Positions 47,767-60,873 are shown, counted from the stretch's first letter. The stretch is DNA of 64,000 bases from Candidatus Corynebacterium faecigallinarum (GCA_019120175.1 DWVP01000024.1:401502-465501), one strand, 5' to 3'. A program made the numbers and translations. Notes: generated by a model from the letters alone, not told the origin.

Positions 47767-50346
47767 ATGCTGATCTCACAGTCCTGGCTGACCCGCCTTC
47801 TCCGGACCTCCACCGCCCCCTTCTCCGTCGACGCCGCTGAACTGGACACCGGCTTCGTGCGCGTCGGATTCGAGACCGAGGGCTACGAGCACATCGAGGA
47901 GACCACCGGGCCGCTGGTATTCGGCCGGGTCGAGCACATCGAGGAGCTGGAGGGCTTCAAGAAGCCGATCCGCTACTGCGACGTCAACGTCGGCGACGCC
48001 AACGGTACCGGCGAACCGCAGCACATCATCTGCGGTGCCCGGAACTTCCGCGAGGGCGACATCGTCGTCGTCTCGCTGCCAGGTGCGGTGCTGCCCGGCG
48101 GTTTCGCCATCGGCGCACGCGAGACCTACGGCAAAACCTCCGAGGGCATGATCTGCTCCGCCGCAGAACTGGGACTGGCGAAGGTGCAGACCTCCGGCAT
48201 CATCGCGCTGCGCGGTGCCGAGGCCGAGGACCCCCGGATCGTCATCGGTGCCGACGCCCGCGAGTTCCTCGGCCTGGACGACACGGTCTTCGAGGTCAAC
48301 GTGACCCCGGACCGCGGCTACGCCCTGTCCGCCCGAGGCCTCGCACGTGAGCTCGCCAGCTCCTTCGACCTGTCCTACCGCGACCCCGCGGAGGACCCGG
48401 CGGCCGCCGCACTGCCCACCGACCTGCTGGCCGGGCTGCCGAACTCCACCGGACGTGGCGACCTGCCGGCGATCACCGTCGACGAGGCCACCAAGTGCGC
48501 ACGCTTCGGCATCCGCAAGGTCACCGGCATCGACCCGGACGCCGAGTCGCCCTACTGGCTGCAGCGCGAGCTGCTGCTGTGCGGTCAGCGTCCGGTCAAC
48601 GCCCCGACCGACGTCACCAACTACATCATGTTCCTGCTCGGCCAGCCGATGCACGCCTTCGACGCCGACCGGATCTCCGGTGACCTGTACGTCCACCTCG
48701 CGCCGCAAGGTGAGAAGCTGACCACTCTCGACGGTGTGGAGCGCACCCTCGACGCCGAGGACGTCGTCATCTCTGACGCCACCGGCATCCAGTCCTTGGC
48801 CGGTGTCATGGGTGGCTCGACCTCCGAGATCCAGGATGACACCACCAGCGTCTATTTCGAGGCCGCCTTCTTCGACCAGATCACCGTGGCCCGGACCTCG
48901 CGTCGCCACAAGCTGTCCTCGGAGTCCTCCCGCCGTTTCGAGCGCGGCACCGATCCCTCGGTCATCGAGGCCGCCCTCGATTACGCCGTGGCCCTGCTGA
49001 CCCGCATCGCCGGTGGTGAGGTCGATCCGGGCACCAGCCTGGTCGGCGAGGTGCCCGCCATGCCGGTGATCGACATGCACACCTCTGCCCCGGGCAAGAC
49101 CGCCGGCATGATCTACCCGACGGGCACTACGGTGACCCGTCTGACGGAGGTCGGCTGCACGGTCCGTGAGACCGGCGACCGTGACGCCAACGGCGCCAAA
49201 GCCATCCAGGTCACCCCGCCCACGTGGCGCCCGGACCTGACGATGCCTGCCGAGCTGGTGGAGGAGGTGCTGCGTCTGGAGGGGCTGGACAAGATTCCGT
49301 CGATCGTTCCCACCGCCCCGTCGGGCCGCGGTCTGTCCCCGCGTCAGCGGATGCGCCGCAGCGTCGGCCACGCCCTGGCCTGGAGCGGCTTCGTGGAGAT
49401 CCTTCCCAGCCCGTTCATCCCCAACGACGTCTTCGATGTCTGGGGACTGGACGCCGACGATCCGCGTCGGTCCGCTGTGCGCGTCCAGAACCCGCTGGAG
49501 AGCGATGTCGCCCTGATCGGCACCACGCTGCTGCCGTCGATGATCGATTCGCTGCGCCGCAACATCACCCGCGGCCAGACCGACGCAGCGCTCTACGGTG
49601 TCGAGCAGGTCACCCTGCCCACCGAGACCTCCGGTGTGTCGCCGATGCCCTCGGTGAAGGCGCGTCCCTCTGACGACGAGTTGGCCGAGCTGCTGGCGTC
49701 CCTGCCGGAGCAGCCGCTGCATGCTGCGGTCATCGCCGCCGGTAACCGCACCCTGCAGGGTACCTGGGGCGATGCGGTCGCTTTCGAAGCCGCCGATGTC
49801 TTCGAGGCCGCCCAGACCATCGCCCGTGCGGCCGGTGTCGAGGTCAGTCTCCGTAACGCCGAGTACCTGCCCTGGCACCCGGGCCGTTGTGCCGAGATCG
49901 TCGTCGCCACTGCCGACGGTGGTGAGCAGGTCGTCGGCCACGCCGGTGAGCTGCACCCGCAGGTCTGCGAGCGGGCCAACTTGCCGAAGCGCACCGTCGC
50001 CCTGGAGATCAACCTGGACGGACTGCCGCTGGCGGAATCCTTCCCCCGCCCGTTGCTCTCGCCGTTCCCGGCCGTCCACCAGGACGTCGCCGTCGTCGTC
50101 GACGAGACCACGCCGGCCGCTGCCGTGGAGGCTGCGCTGGTGTCCGGCGCAGGGGAGCTGCTGGAGGAGATCCGGCTGTTCGACATCTACCGCTCCGACT
50201 CCCTTGGTGAGGCGAAGCGGTCGCTGACCTACACCCTGCGTTTCCGTGCCCCGGACCGCACCCTCACCGAGGACGAGGCATCGGTGGCCCGTGAGTCAGC
50301 CGTCGCCGCGGCGGCCGAGAAGGTCGGTGCCGTCCTGCGCGGTTAG
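47767..50346 (+). CDS. pheT: Phenylalanyl-tRNA synthetase beta subunit
   Basis: This 859-residue subunit has an N-terminal EMAP/OB tRNA-binding domain (about 40-155, with ICGARNFREGDIVVV), the B3/B4 editing region, B5 DNA-binding-like domain, a catalytic-core-like module (RRFERGTDPSVIE) and the C-terminal ferredoxin-fold anticodon-binding domain (SPFPAVHQDVAVVVDE). An AGAGGAACCGAG ribosome site precedes ATG. It forms an operon with pheS. Confidence 0.96.
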   Translation: MLISQSWLTRLLRTSTAPFSVDAAELDTGFVRVGFETEGYEHIEETTGPLVFGRVEHIEELEGFKKPIRYCDVNVGDANGTGEPQHIICGARNFREGDIVVVSLPGAVLPGGFAIGARETYGKTSEGMICSAAELGLAKVQTSGIIALRGAEAEDPRIVIGADAREFLGLDDTVFEVNVTPDRGYALSARGLARELASSFDLSYRDPAEDPAAAALPTDLLAGLPNSTGRGDLPAITVDEATKCARFGIRKVTGIDPDAESPYWLQRELLLCGQRPVNAPTDVTNYIMFLLGQPMHAFDADRISGDLYVHLAPQGEKLTTLDGVERTLDAEDVVISDATGIQSLAGVMGGSTSEIQDDTTSVYFEAAFFDQITVARTSRRHKLSSESSRRFERGTDPSVIEAALDYAVALLTRIAGGEVDPGTSLVGEVPAMPVIDMHTSAPGKTAGMIYPTGTTVTRLTEVGCTVRETGDRDANGAKAIQVTPPTWRPDLTMPAELVEEVLRLEGLDKIPSIVPTAPSGRGLSPRQRMRRSVGHALAWSGFVEILPSPFIPNDVFDVWGLDADDPRRSAVRVQNPLESDVALIGTTLLPSMIDSLRRNITRGQTDAALYGVEQVTLPTETSGVSPMPSVKARPSDDELAELLASLPEQPLHAAVIAAGNRTLQGTWGDAVAFEAADVFEAAQTIARAAGVEVSLRNAEYLPWHPGRCAEIVVATADGGEQVVGHAGELHPQVCERANLPKRTVALEINLDGLPLAESFPRPLLSPFPAVHQDVAVVVDETTPAAAVEAALVSGAGELLEEIRLFDIYRSDSLGEAKRSLTYTLRFRAPDRTLTEDEASVARESAVAAAAEKVGAVLRG

Positions 50347-50365
50347 GGCCACCCGGGGAGTGTTG

Positions 50366-51136
50366 TCAGGCTGTAGTGTACCGCTTGAGTTGTTCGCCGG
50401 TCGGCACGCCGCAGTGCGACTTGAAGGCACGGCAGAACGTCGAGACATCGGCGTAGCCGACGCGGTTGGCGACGGCGTCGAGGGAACTTCCGGAACGTAG
50501 CAGATCGGCACCGGCTGCCATCCGGGCCCTGGTACGCCACTGTGTGAGGGGGAGACCGGTCTCGGTGGTGAACTGACGCTGTACCGTCCGCAACGAGGCA
50601 TGCGCGAAGGCTGCGAGCTCTGCCGCCGAACGGTCGTCGCCCGGGTTGAACCGGATCACGTCGGCCATGCGTCGGGCCGGCGCACTGGTGGGAGTCGGTA
50701 GTCCGTCGAGGATCTCCGGGGCATCCTCCATCAGTGACAGCAGCTGTCGGCCGATATTCACCGGCGGTCGGATGGCGGTGGTCGCCGGCTGGATGTGCGC
50801 CAGGATCAGGGACTGCCGGACGTTGTCGACGGGGACGAGCCGGTGGCCCCTCATGGTCGTGGCGGCGGTGGTTACCGGGAAGAATGTCGGCAGCATGGTC
50901 GAGTTGGCGTGGACGTGGACGGTGTGGGCCGCGCCCGCCGGAATCCGGAGCGCGTGCGCCGCCCGGACCGTCAGTTCATCCCAGCTCGTGGCGCACCGGT
51001 CCCGTACCCGGAAATCCGTGGTCCCTCGGACCTGCCACAGCAGGATGTGCTCATCCCGGTGCACCCGCTCGCCGAGGACGGTGGCGGGGATGCCGATGAG
51101 TTCGGCGACGGCGTCGCGAGGTAGTGGGGATGTCAT
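50366..51136 (-). CDS. AraC family transcriptional regulator
   Basis: This 256-residue protein has an N-terminal cupin-like sensor domain and a C-terminal double helix-turn-helix (AELAAFAHASLRTVQRQF, then LDAVANRVGYADVSTFCRAFKSHCG). It is divergent from a siderophore-binding lipoprotein gene, so control of iron uptake is likely, though the ligand is unknown. ATG 51136 is chosen because upstream residues are Pro-rich and unlike the family; no good ribosome site is seen. Confidence 0.87.
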   Translation of the reverse strand: MTSPLPRDAVAELIGIPATVLGERVHRDEHILLWQVRGTTDFRVRDRCATSWDELTVRAAHALRIPAGAAHTVHVHANSTMLPTFFPVTTAATTMRGHRLVPVDNVRQSLILAHIQPATTAIRPPVNIGRQLLSLMEDAPEILDGLPTPTSAPARRMADVIRFNPGDDRSAAELAAFAHASLRTVQRQFTTETGLPLTQWRTRARMAAGADLLRSGSSLDAVANRVGYADVSTFCRAFKSHCGVPTGEQLKRYTTA

Positions 51137-51297
51137 GGTGATGTCAGGGGGTGGGGCAGGGGGATTGGTTGGGTGGCGCGTGGGGAACGGAGGGTGGCAT
51201 GCGGCGCACACCAGGACGACTGAGTATTGATTGACCTACCTGATTGCTCTGCGTGGGCAGGCCACGCGGAGTCGCTGTGAGAGAGGACGACCAGGAG

Positions 51298-52332
51298 ATG
51301 CTGTACACGCGTACCACAGGGCGGGGTTCCCGGAAGGCAGGTAGGACGTCGCGACGAACCACAGCCGTGTGCGCTGCGGCACTGTCGGTCTGCATGGTGC
51401 TGGCGGGATGCTCGTCGGACGACGGAGTCAGTTCCGAGGGCGCCTCGTCCGGTGAGGGCCCTGTGCCGGACGGCGAGGGCGTCGCCGAGTATCCGCTGAC
51501 GATCGAGACCGAGTACGGGGAGACCGAACTGGAGGCCCGGCCGGAACGTATAGCCGTAGTCGGCGGAGCCAGGGACCTGGAGGTGGCGTTGTCGCTGGGG
51601 GTGAGCCCGGTGATCGTCCCCCAGGAGGCGGACACCTGGGGGTACTGGGAGCCCTACGCTGATCAGTTCGAGGAGGCTGTGGTGATGAACCCGTGGAACG
51701 ACTACTCCGCGGAGTTCTCCGCTCTATCGGACATTGCCCCGGTGGTGGCCGTCGACCTGCAGCGGGACAACCAGCAGGGTTGGGAGGACCTTACTGTAGC
51801 GCTCGGTGAGGCGTTGGACCTACCGGAGCGGGCGGAGAAGGACGTCGACGACACGCACGAGTCCGTCGAGGCGCTGCGCGAGGCACACCCGGAGTTCGAG
51901 GGAACCGCGGTCGCGTTGATCGTCAACCGAGGTGCAGACATCGGTGTCGAGCTGACGAACTCCGCCGGGTCACCTGCTGAGGCCCTGCTGTCGGACCTCG
52001 GTTTCGCACCGCACCCCAATGCCGAGGAGGTCACCGGTGAGAACGGGTGGGCCGACATCAGCCTGGAGAACCTCGGGTTGATCGATGCCGACGTGATCCT
52101 GGTCGGCCAACAGGGGGGAGAGTGTACCCCGGAGGAGGGGCGGACGTGGCTGGAGGGCCAATCGATCTACCAGGGGCTCACCGCTGTCGAGGGTGGGCGG
52201 GTCATCCAGGTTCCGGAACAGGAGTCCGGGACGCTGCCGCTGTCCTGGGCGTTGGCCTACCCGAAACCGGTGGCGACACCCTATGCTGCCGAGCAGCTCA
52301 GCGAGTTGGCCACCGAAGCACTCGGTGAATAA
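51298..52332 (+). CDS. Iron-siderophore ABC transporter substrate-binding lipoprotein
   Basis: This 344-residue class III binding protein has a long basic signal peptide with lipobox LAGC (Cys38), then ARPERIAVVGGARDLEVALSLGVSPV, the FepB/BtuF-type first lobe, a connecting helix and a second lobe with ENLGLIDADVILVG. It should capture ferric siderophores outside the plasma membrane. No permease or ATPase gene is adjacent, so it must work with a system elsewhere. The divergent AraC gene probably controls it; I see no clear DtxR box. Confidence 0.85.
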   Translation: MLYTRTTGRGSRKAGRTSRRTTAVCAAALSVCMVLAGCSSDDGVSSEGASSGEGPVPDGEGVAEYPLTIETEYGETELEARPERIAVVGGARDLEVALSLGVSPVIVPQEADTWGYWEPYADQFEEAVVMNPWNDYSAEFSALSDIAPVVAVDLQRDNQQGWEDLTVALGEALDLPERAEKDVDDTHESVEALREAHPEFEGTAVALIVNRGADIGVELTNSAGSPAEALLSDLGFAPHPNAEEVTGENGWADISLENLGLIDADVILVGQQGGECTPEEGRTWLEGQSIYQGLTAVEGGRVIQVPEQESGTLPLSWALAYPKPVATPYAAEQLSELATEALGE

Positions 52333-52374
52333 AACACGCGGGCGTGTATAACTTGCGATCGCGGGTGGGGCGGT

Positions 52375-52380
52375 GCATAC
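52375..52380 (+). promoter_or_regulatory. -10 box of the argC operon
   Basis: CATACT ends seven bases before the argC ATG at 52388 and no ribosome site intervenes, so the arg transcript probably starts at or next to the ATG. No convincing ArgR box was identified. Confidence 0.45.
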
Positions 52381-52387
52381 TGGCACA

Positions 52388-53416
52388 ATGATCTCGATCG
52401 CAGTGGCAGGTGCCAGTGGATACGCTGGCGGAGAGACTTTGCGCCTCCTGCTCAATCACCCAGGGTACGGCAAGGACTTCACCATCGGTGCGCTCACGGG
52501 CGCGTCCAACGCCGGGCAGCGATTCGGGGACCTCGTCCCTGGCCTGCCGGCGCTGGCCGAGCGCACCGTCGAGGCGACCACCGAGGAGATCCTCGGTGCC
52601 CACGACGTCGCCATCCTCGCCCTGCCGCACGGGGTGTCGTCCTCCCTGGATCTGGGAGACACCATCGTCCTGGACTGCGGCGCCGACCGGCGGCTCTCGG
52701 ACAAGGCCGACTGGGACGCCTACTACGGCGGCGACTACCCGGGCAGCTGGCCCTACGGCATCCCGGAGCTGCCCGGCAACCGGGAGGTTCTTAAGGACAC
52801 CACCGGTGTCGCCGTGCCCGGTTGCTTCCCGACCGGAGCCACCCTGGCACTGTTGCCGGCCATGCAGGCAGGCCTGATGTCCCCGCAGGTCTCCGTTGTC
52901 TCCGTCACCGGTGTCACCGGTGCCGGCAAGAAGCCCGCCGTGGGACTACTGGGAGGGGAGACCATCTCCAGCCTGCGCGCCTACAAGGTCGGCACACACC
53001 GGCACACCCCGGAGATGGCGCAGAACATCCGCCGAGTCCTCCCGGAGGGCACCACCGGTGCCGACGGTGACGTCAAAGTCACCTTCACGCCCGTCCTCGC
53101 ACCACTGACCCGTGGCATCCTCACCACCGTCACCGCCGAGGCCCGCGGCACGGCCGACGAAATCCGCCGAGCCTACGAGGACTACTGCGCCAACGAACCC
53201 TTCCTCCACCTGCTGCCCGAGGGACAGCAGCCGGAGACCAAGAGTGTCACCGGCACCAACATGGTCCACCTGCAGGTCACCGTCACCGACGGCATCGTCG
53301 TGGCCACCAGCGCCATCGACAACCTCACCAAGGGCACCGCCGGAGCAGCCGTGCAGTGCCTCAACATCATCCAGGGCTGGGACGAGACCGCCGGCCTGCC
53401 CACCGCCGGGCTGTAG
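52388..53416 (+). CDS. argC: N-acetyl-gamma-glutamyl-phosphate reductase
   Basis: ArgC reduces N-acetylglutamyl phosphate to the semialdehyde with NADPH, step three of arginine synthesis. The 342-residue protein has the nucleotide motif [11 protein letters not shown] at 6-16 and catalytic Cys146 in [13 protein letters not shown], with the substrate His in [10 protein letters not shown] 52388 is preferred over the earlier in-frame ATG because of the leaderless promoter. It is first of argCJBDFRGH. Confidence 0.95.
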   Translation: MISIAVAGASGYAGGETLRLLLNHPGYGKDFTIGALTGASNAGQRFGDLVPGLPALAERTVEATTEEILGAHDVAILALPHGVSSSLDLGDTIVLDCGADRRLSDKADWDAYYGGDYPGSWPYGIPELPGNREVLKDTTGVAVPGCFPTGATLALLPAMQAGLMSPQVSVVSVTGVTGAGKKPAVGLLGGETISSLRAYKVGTHRHTPEMAQNIRRVLPEGTTGADGDVKVTFTPVLAPLTRGILTTVTAEARGTADEIRRAYEDYCANEPFLHLLPEGQQPETKSVTGTNMVHLQVTVTDGIVVATSAIDNLTKGTAGAAVQCLNIIQGWDETAGLPTAGL

Positions 53417-53441
53417 AGCCACCGGAATCAAGGAGAACCAC

Positions 53442-54620
53442 ATGACCAACAGCACCACCGGTGTGACCGCCGCCGCAGGATTCCGGGCCGCGGCGACCAC
53501 CGCAGGCATCAAGCCGTCCGGCAAGTCGGACATGGCCCTCGTCGTCAACGACGGCCCCGAGTACACCGCCGCCGCAGTCTTCACCCGGAACAAGGTCGTC
53601 GCCTCACCGGTGAAGCTCACCCGTGCCAACAACGACGGCACCTTCCACGCGGTCATCCTCAACGCCGGCAATGCCAACGCCTGCAACGGTAGCCAGGGCG
53701 ACGCGGACGCCACGGCCACCATCGACGCGGTGGCCGAGGCGCTCAGCATCCCGGCCAGCGAGGTCGCCGTGTGCTCCACCGGTCTCATCGGCGACACCCT
53801 GCCCATGGAGAAGGTCCTCGACGGTGTCGCGACGCTGACCTCCGACATCACCGCCGACGCCGCCACCGGTCAGGACGCCGCCACCGCCGCGGCCACCGCG
53901 ATCATGACCACCGACCTGGTCAGCAAGCAGGCCGTCTACCACGGCGAAGGCTGGACCCTCGGTGGCATGGCCAAGGGTGTGGGCATGATGGCCCCGTCGC
54001 TGGCGACAATGCTCGTCGTACTCACCACCGACGCCCACATCGATGATCCGGCGCCGTACCTCAAGGCCTCCAGCGAGGTCACCTTCGACTGCATCGACAT
54101 CGACGGCTCGACATCCACCAATGACACCGTCATCCTCATGGCCAACGGAGCCTCCGGGATCAGCCCGTGCGACGAGGAGCTCACCGCCGCCGTGAACGCC
54201 GTGTGCCTGGACCTCGCCAAGCAGTTGCAGGCGGACGCCGAGGGCGTCACCAAGCGGGTCGCGATCACCGTCGCCGGTGCGTCCAGCAACGATGACGCGA
54301 AGGTCGCCGCCCGCGTGCTCGGTCGCGACAACCTCTTCAAGTGCGCCATGTTCGGCTCCGACCCGAACTGGGGGCGCACCCTGGCGGCCGTCGGCATGGC
54401 TCCGGTGGACATGGACGCCGAGAAGATCTCGGTGAGCTTCAACGGTCACCCGGTCTGCGTCGACGCCACCGGTGCCCCCGGTGCCCGCGAGGTGGACCTC
54501 TCGGGTGCGGACATCGACGTCCTCGTCGACCTCGGCACCGGCGGGGAAGGGACGGCCACTGTGTGGACCACCGACCTCTCCCACGACTACGTGCACATCA
54601 ACTCCGCCTACAGCTCTTAA
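53442..54620 (+). CDS. argJ: Glutamate N-acetyltransferase (ornithine acetyltransferase)
   Basis: ArgJ moves the acetyl group from N-acetylornithine to glutamate, closing the acetyl cycle; some members also use acetyl-CoA. The 392-residue precursor has the self-cleavage site [14 protein letters not shown], where Thr189 becomes the N-terminal nucleophile of the beta chain. AAGGAGAACCAC before ATG 53442 fixes the start; the open frame upstream is antisense-like argC shadow. It is second in the arg cluster, 25 bases behind argC. Confidence 0.95.
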   Translation: MTNSTTGVTAAAGFRAAATTAGIKPSGKSDMALVVNDGPEYTAAAVFTRNKVVASPVKLTRANNDGTFHAVILNAGNANACNGSQGDADATATIDAVAEALSIPASEVAVCSTGLIGDTLPMEKVLDGVATLTSDITADAATGQDAATAAATAIMTTDLVSKQAVYHGEGWTLGGMAKGVGMMAPSLATMLVVLTTDAHIDDPAPYLKASSEVTFDCIDIDGSTSTNDTVILMANGASGISPCDEELTAAVNAVCLDLAKQLQADAEGVTKRVAITVAGASSNDDAKVAARVLGRDNLFKCAMFGSDPNWGRTLAAVGMAPVDMDAEKISVSFNGHPVCVDATGAPGAREVDLSGADIDVLVDLGTGGEGTATVWTTDLSHDYVHINSAYSS

Positions 54621-54632
54621 AGGGGACACGAC

Positions 54633-55568
54633 ATGACTGAACCAGTCACCGAGAAGGTCGTCTACCGCGGCACCGCCGACCTGTCACCGGCCGTGCGCGC
54701 CGACGTCCTGGCCGAGGCACTGCCGTGGCTGCTGCACTACCGCGACAAGATCGTCGTCGTGAAGTACGGCGGCAACGCCATGATCGACGAAGACCTCAAG
54801 GCAGCCTTCGCCGCCGACATGGCCTTCCTGCGCACCGTCGGCGCCCACCCCATCGTGGTCCACGGCGGCGGCCCGCAGATCACCGAGATGCTCGACAAGG
54901 TCGGCCTCGAGGGCGAGTTCATCGGCGGCCTGCGCTACACCACCCCGGAGACCATGGAGTACGTCCGCATGGTTCTCTTCGGCAAAGTCGGACGCGAACT
55001 CGTCGGGCTTATCAACCAGCACGGCCCCTTCGCCGTCGGTACCTCCGGTGAGGACGCCGGCCTGTTCACCGCCGTGAAGAAGAACACCGTCATCGACGGT
55101 GAGGAGGTCGACCTCGGCCGCGTCGGCGACATCGCCCAGGTGGATGCCACCGTACTCATGGACCTCATCGACGCCGGTCGCATTCCGGTGGTCGCCCCCT
55201 TCGCCCCCGACGAGGACGGTCGGGTCTACAACATCAACGCCGACACCGCCGCCGGCGCACTGGCCGCAGCCCTCGGCGCCGAACGCCTTGTCATGCTCAC
55301 CAATGTCGAGGGCCTGTACACGGACTGGCCGAACAAGGACTCCCTGGTCTCCCGGATCGACCCGGACGCGCTGGACAAGATCCTGCCCGACCTGGACTCC
55401 GGCATGATCCCGAAGATGGAGGCCTGCCTCTCCGCGGTGCGCACCGGTGTCTCCGCCGCCCACGTCATCGACGGTCGCGAGCGACACTCCGTGATCCTCG
55501 AGCTCATGACCTCCGGCGGTATCGGAACGATGATCGCCGACGACGACTGGGAGTCCCCGAATGTCTGA
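54633..55568 (+). CDS. argB: Acetylglutamate kinase
   Basis: ArgB phosphorylates N-acetylglutamate and is the usual arginine-inhibited step. The 311-residue protein has VVKYGGNAM near 42-50, [12 protein letters not shown] near 76, and [15 protein letters not shown] in the ATP lobe. An N-terminal extension helix ([17 protein letters not shown]) of the type that lets the enzyme form arginine-sensitive hexamers is present. Its end overlaps argD by eight bases. Confidence 0.96.
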   Translation: MTEPVTEKVVYRGTADLSPAVRADVLAEALPWLLHYRDKIVVVKYGGNAMIDEDLKAAFAADMAFLRTVGAHPIVVHGGGPQITEMLDKVGLEGEFIGGLRYTTPETMEYVRMVLFGKVGRELVGLINQHGPFAVGTSGEDAGLFTAVKKNTVIDGEEVDLGRVGDIAQVDATVLMDLIDAGRIPVVAPFAPDEDGRVYNINADTAAGALAAALGAERLVMLTNVEGLYTDWPNKDSLVSRIDPDALDKILPDLDSGMIPKMEACLSAVRTGVSAAHVIDGRERHSVILELMTSGGIGTMIADDDWESPNV

Positions 55569-56754
55569 CAACAACAAGTGGAAGAGCACCTGGGAGTCCA
55601 CGGTCATGCCGACCTACGGCACCCCGGCGGTCCAGCTGGTCTCCGGTTCCGGCAGCCGGGTCACCGACACTGAGGGCAGGGAGTACGTCGACCTCCTCGC
55701 CGGCATCGCCGTCAACGCCCTCGGCCACGCCCACCCGGCCATCGTCGAGGCCGTGACCAAGCAGGTCTCGACCCTGGGCCACACCTCGAACGTCTTCGCC
55801 CACCCGCAGGTCCTCGATCTCGCGGCCAGGCTGCAGGAGCTCATTGCCCCGGGCGCGCAGGTCTTCTTCTCGAACTCCGGTGCCGAGGCCAACGAGGCCG
55901 CCTTCAAGATCGCCCGGCGCACCGGACGCTCCCGCATCCTCGCCGCAGAGCACGGCTTCCACGGTAGAACGATGGGCTCGCTGGCACTCACCGGCCAGCC
56001 CGACAAGCGCGCCCCGTTCGAACCGATGCCCGCCGGGGTCGAGTACTACCCTTACGGTGACATCGACGCACTGCGTTCCCTGGTCGCGGACGGCGGAGAC
56101 GGCGAGAACGGTGCGTCCGACACCGCCGCGATCTTCCTGGAGTCCATCCAGGGTGAGACCGGTGTCGTGCCCGCGCCCGAAGGATTCCTCACCGCCGTCC
56201 GTGAGCTGTGTGACGAGCACGGGATCCTCATGGTCGTCGACGAGGTCCAGGCCGGGATGGGACGCACCGGACACTGGTTCGGCTACCAGGCCGATCTCCC
56301 CGACGGGGTTGTTCCGGACGTCGTCACCCTGGCCAAGGGCCTCGGCGGCGGTATGCCGATCGGTGCCTGTGTGGCGGCCACCCCGGCGGCCCAGCTGCTG
56401 GGCCAGGGAACCCACGGCTCCACCTTCGGTGGCAACCCCGTGGCCTGCGCGGCCGGCAACGCCGTGGTCGACACGATCCGCACCGAGAACCTGCTCGAGC
56501 ACGTCACCCACGCCGAGTCACTCTTCCGCGAGGAACTCGAGGCGCTCGACTCCGTGGAGCTGGTCCGTGGCCGAGGGCTGATGCTCGGTGTGGTTCTCAC
56601 CGAGCCCCGCCCCAGACTCGGTGCAACAGCCCTGGAGAAGGGCCTGCTGATCAACCAGCCAGCGGAGAACGTCCTGCGGATCGTCCCGCCGCTCAACATC
56701 CCCGACGCCGACATCCACGATGCCGTCACCATCATCAAGGAGCTGCTCTCATGA
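55561..56754 (+). CDS. argD: Acetylornithine aminotransferase
   Basis: ArgD transfers an amino group from glutamate to N-acetylglutamate semialdehyde with pyridoxal phosphate. The 397-residue class III aminotransferase has [13 protein letters not shown] for phosphate binding, [13 protein letters not shown], and Schiff-base Lys259 in [15 protein letters not shown] lies inside the end of argB, and its stop overlaps argF by four bases (ATGA), so the three genes are coupled. Confidence 0.96.
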   Translation: MSDNNKWKSTWESTVMPTYGTPAVQLVSGSGSRVTDTEGREYVDLLAGIAVNALGHAHPAIVEAVTKQVSTLGHTSNVFAHPQVLDLAARLQELIAPGAQVFFSNSGAEANEAAFKIARRTGRSRILAAEHGFHGRTMGSLALTGQPDKRAPFEPMPAGVEYYPYGDIDALRSLVADGGDGENGASDTAAIFLESIQGETGVVPAPEGFLTAVRELCDEHGILMVVDEVQAGMGRTGHWFGYQADLPDGVVPDVVTLAKGLGGGMPIGACVAATPAAQLLGQGTHGSTFGGNPVACAAGNAVVDTIRTENLLEHVTHAESLFREELEALDSVELVRGRGLMLGVVLTEPRPRLGATALEKGLLINQPAENVLRIVPPLNIPDADIHDAVTIIKELLS

Positions 56755-57662
56755 CCCGACACTTCCTCGCCGACGACGCCGTGAGCGTCGCGGAACAAGC
56801 TGAGATCCTTGACCTCGGACTGGAGATGGTCGCCAATCCGATCCGCTCCAGCCTGCAGCACAAGTCGGTGGCGGTCCTGTTCGACAAGACCTCCACCCGC
56901 ACCCGCTTCTCCTTCGACGTCGGTATCAACCAGCTCGGCGGACACCCGATCGTGGTGGACTCCGGTAAGTCGCAGATGGGTAAGAAGGAGTCCTACCAGG
57001 ACACCGGTGCCGTGCTGTCCCGCTTCGTCGACGCTGTGGTGTGGCGCACCGGCGCCCACAGCAACCTCCACGAGATGGCGGAGACCGCCACGGTGCCGAT
57101 CGTCAACGCCCTGTGCGATGACTTCCACCCCTGCCAGATCCTCTCCGACCTGCTGACCATCAAGCAGCACAAGGGCGGATCCGACGGTGACATCAAGGGC
57201 CTCAATGCCGTGTACCTCGGCGACGGCGCCAACAACATGGCCAACTCCTACATGCTCGGCTTCGCCACCGCCGGGGTGGACATCACCATCGCCGCACCGG
57301 AGGGTTTCCAGCCCGAGCAGCGCTTCGTGGAGCGGGCACAGGTAAGGGCGGACGAGACCGGTGCCACATTGAGCGTCACCGGAACCCCGGACGTCGCCGG
57401 TGCCGACGTGGTCATCACCGACACCTGGGTGTCGATGGGCATGGACTCCGACCGCGACACCAGCACCCTGGTTCCCTTCCAGGTGAACGAGGAGCTCATG
57501 GCCACCGCCGACAAGGACGCCGTGTTCATGCACTGCCTGCCGGCCTACCGCGGCTACGAGGTCTCCGCAGGGGTCATCGACGGGCCCCAGTCGATCGTCT
57601 TCGACGAGGCGGAGAACCGACTTCACGCACAGAAGGCACTGCTGGAATGGCTGCTCACCTAA
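56751..57662 (+). CDS. argF: Ornithine carbamoyltransferase
   Basis: ArgF makes citrulline from ornithine and carbamoyl phosphate. The 303-residue protein has the carbamoyl-phosphate motif STRTR at 48-52, FHPCQ near 125, the ornithine-side SMG loop and the HCLPAYRG motif near residue 261. It overlaps argD by four bases and argR by 16. Confidence 0.96.
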   Translation: MTRHFLADDAVSVAEQAEILDLGLEMVANPIRSSLQHKSVAVLFDKTSTRTRFSFDVGINQLGGHPIVVDSGKSQMGKKESYQDTGAVLSRFVDAVVWRTGAHSNLHEMAETATVPIVNALCDDFHPCQILSDLLTIKQHKGGSDGDIKGLNAVYLGDGANNMANSYMLGFATAGVDITIAAPEGFQPEQRFVERAQVRADETGATLSVTGTPDVAGADVVITDTWVSMGMDSDRDTSTLVPFQVNEELMATADKDAVFMHCLPAYRGYEVSAGVIDGPQSIVFDEAENRLHAQKALLEWLLT

Positions 57663-58126
57663 CCCGGTCAGCCCGCCAGGACCTGATCTCTCGCCTGGTC
57701 GAGAACAACCGTGTCGCCAGCCAGCGCGACCTGCAGGACCTGCTGGCCGGTGAGGGTGTGGAGATCACCCAGGCGACACTGTCGCGCGACCTGGTCGACC
57801 TCGGCGCCCGAAAGGTCCGGGCCGACGGGCAGGCCTTCTACAGCCTCGGGTCGCCGGTGGCCGAGATGGTCGCCGACGGTCCGGCGCGGCTGCGTCGGGT
57901 GCTCGCCGAACTGTTGGTCGGCACCGACTACTCCGGCAACACCGCGGTGCTGCGTACACCCCCGGGAGCGGCGCAGTACCTGGCCAGTGTCATCGACCGC
58001 TCCGACCTGCCGGAAGTGGTTGCCACGCTGGCCGGGGACGACACCATCTTCGTCCTGGCCCGCCACCCGGCGAACGGCAGGGGCCTGGCCGAACATCTCC
58101 ACGCCTTGTCCATGCACAGCGTGTAG
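57647..58126 (+). CDS. argR: Arginine repressor
   Basis: ArgR represses the arg genes when arginine binds its C-terminal hexamer domain. The 159-residue protein has a winged helix at 1-75 ([21 protein letters not shown], then [13 protein letters not shown]) and the arginine-binding [12 protein letters not shown] near residue 130. It starts inside argF (16-base overlap), which places the repressor in the operon it should control. Confidence 0.95.
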   Translation: MAAHLTRSARQDLISRLVENNRVASQRDLQDLLAGEGVEITQATLSRDLVDLGARKVRADGQAFYSLGSPVAEMVADGPARLRRVLAELLVGTDYSGNTAVLRTPPGAAQYLASVIDRSDLPEVVATLAGDDTIFVLARHPANGRGLAEHLHALSMHSV

Positions 58127-58213
58127 AGGCCACCAGATAGACTCGGCTGACAGAAGCCTCGAATAACGTATTTACACACATCGTGAACAGAACGTGAAAG
58201 GACATCAGAGAAC

Positions 58214-59413
58214 ATGACTGACCGCGTCGTACTCGCCTACTCCGGAGGCCTGGACACCACCGTCGCCATCCCGTACCTGAAGCAGATGACCGGTGGCGAG
58301 GTCATCGCCGTCTCCATCGACCTGGGCCAGGGCGGCGAGGACATGGAGTCTGTCCGCCAGCGTGCCATCGGCGCCGGCGCCGTGGAGTCCATCGTCGTGG
58401 ACGCCCGCGATGAGTTCGCCGACGACTACTGCCTGCCGACCATCAAGGCCAACGGCATGTACATGAAGCAGTACCCGCTGGTCTCCGCGATCTCGCGTCC
58501 GCTGATCGTCAAGCACCTCGTCGAGGCCGCCCAGGCCCACGGCGGCACCCACGTCGCCCACGGTTGCACCGGTAAGGGCAATGACCAGGTCCGCTTCGAG
58601 GTCGGCTTCATGGACACCGATCCTTCGCTGAAGATCATCGCCCCGGCCCGTGACTTCGCCTGGACCCGCGACAAGGCCATCGCCTTCGCCGAGGAGAACG
58701 ACGTCCCGATCGAGCAGTCGGCGTCCTCGCCGTTCTCCATCGACCAGAACGTCTGGGGCCGTGCCGTCGAGACCGGTTTCCTCGAGGACCTGTGGAACCC
58801 GCCGACGAAGGACCTCTACGCCTACACCGAGGAGCCGTCGCTGGGTCAGGCACCCGACGAGGTCACCATCTCCTTCAAGTCCGGTAAGCCGGTCGCCATC
58901 GACGGCCGTGAGGTCACCGTCCTGCAGGCCATCGAGGAGCTCAACCGTCGCGCCGGCGCGCAGGGTGTGGGCCGCCTCGACATGGTCGAGGACCGCCTCA
59001 TCGGCATCAAGTCCCGCGAGGTCTACGAGGCCCCGGGGGCAATGACCCTGATCCGTGCCCACGAGGCCATGGAGGACGTCACCGTCGAGCGCGAGCTGGC
59101 ACGCTACAAGCGCGGCATCGACGCCGAGTGGTCCCACCAGGTCTACGACGGCCTGTGGTTCTCCCCGCTGAAGCGCTCCCTGGACTCCTTCATCGAGTCC
59201 ACCCAGGAGCACGTCACCGGTGACATCCGCCTGGTGCTGCACAACGGCTCCATCGTGGTCAACGGTCGTCGTTCCGAGGAGTCCCTCTACGACTTCAACC
59301 TGGCCACCTACGACACCGGCGACACCTTCGACCAGACCATGTCCAAGGGCTTCGTCGAGCTGCACGGCCTGTCGTCCAAGATCGCCAACAAGCGCGACCG
59401 CGACGCGAAGTAG
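58214..59413 (+). CDS. argG: Argininosuccinate synthase
   Basis: ArgG joins citrulline and aspartate using ATP. The 399-residue protein has the PP-loop AYSGGLDTT at 8-16, the [14 protein letters not shown] motif and [12 protein letters not shown]. An 87-base gap with GAAAGGA before ATG separates it from argR and may hold a secondary promoter. It is followed 14 bases later by argH. Confidence 0.97.
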   Translation: MTDRVVLAYSGGLDTTVAIPYLKQMTGGEVIAVSIDLGQGGEDMESVRQRAIGAGAVESIVVDARDEFADDYCLPTIKANGMYMKQYPLVSAISRPLIVKHLVEAAQAHGGTHVAHGCTGKGNDQVRFEVGFMDTDPSLKIIAPARDFAWTRDKAIAFAEENDVPIEQSASSPFSIDQNVWGRAVETGFLEDLWNPPTKDLYAYTEEPSLGQAPDEVTISFKSGKPVAIDGREVTVLQAIEELNRRAGAQGVGRLDMVEDRLIGIKSREVYEAPGAMTLIRAHEAMEDVTVERELARYKRGIDAEWSHQVYDGLWFSPLKRSLDSFIESTQEHVTGDIRLVLHNGSIVVNGRRSEESLYDFNLATYDTGDTFDQTMSKGFVELHGLSSKIANKRDRDAK

Positions 59414-59421
59414 GACGGTAA

Positions 59422-60873
<1,452 letters not shown>

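Noticed and set aside
51180-51297. Possible DtxR iron box before the siderophore-binding lipoprotein gene
   Set aside because: The segment around TTGACCTACCTGATT lacks the required inverted repeat TTAGG..CCTAA.
58127-58213. Possible ArgR boxes before argG and before argC
   Set aside because: AT-rich segments such as TAACGTATTTAC and GTATAACTTGC occur, but I found no clear palindromic match to an arginine box.
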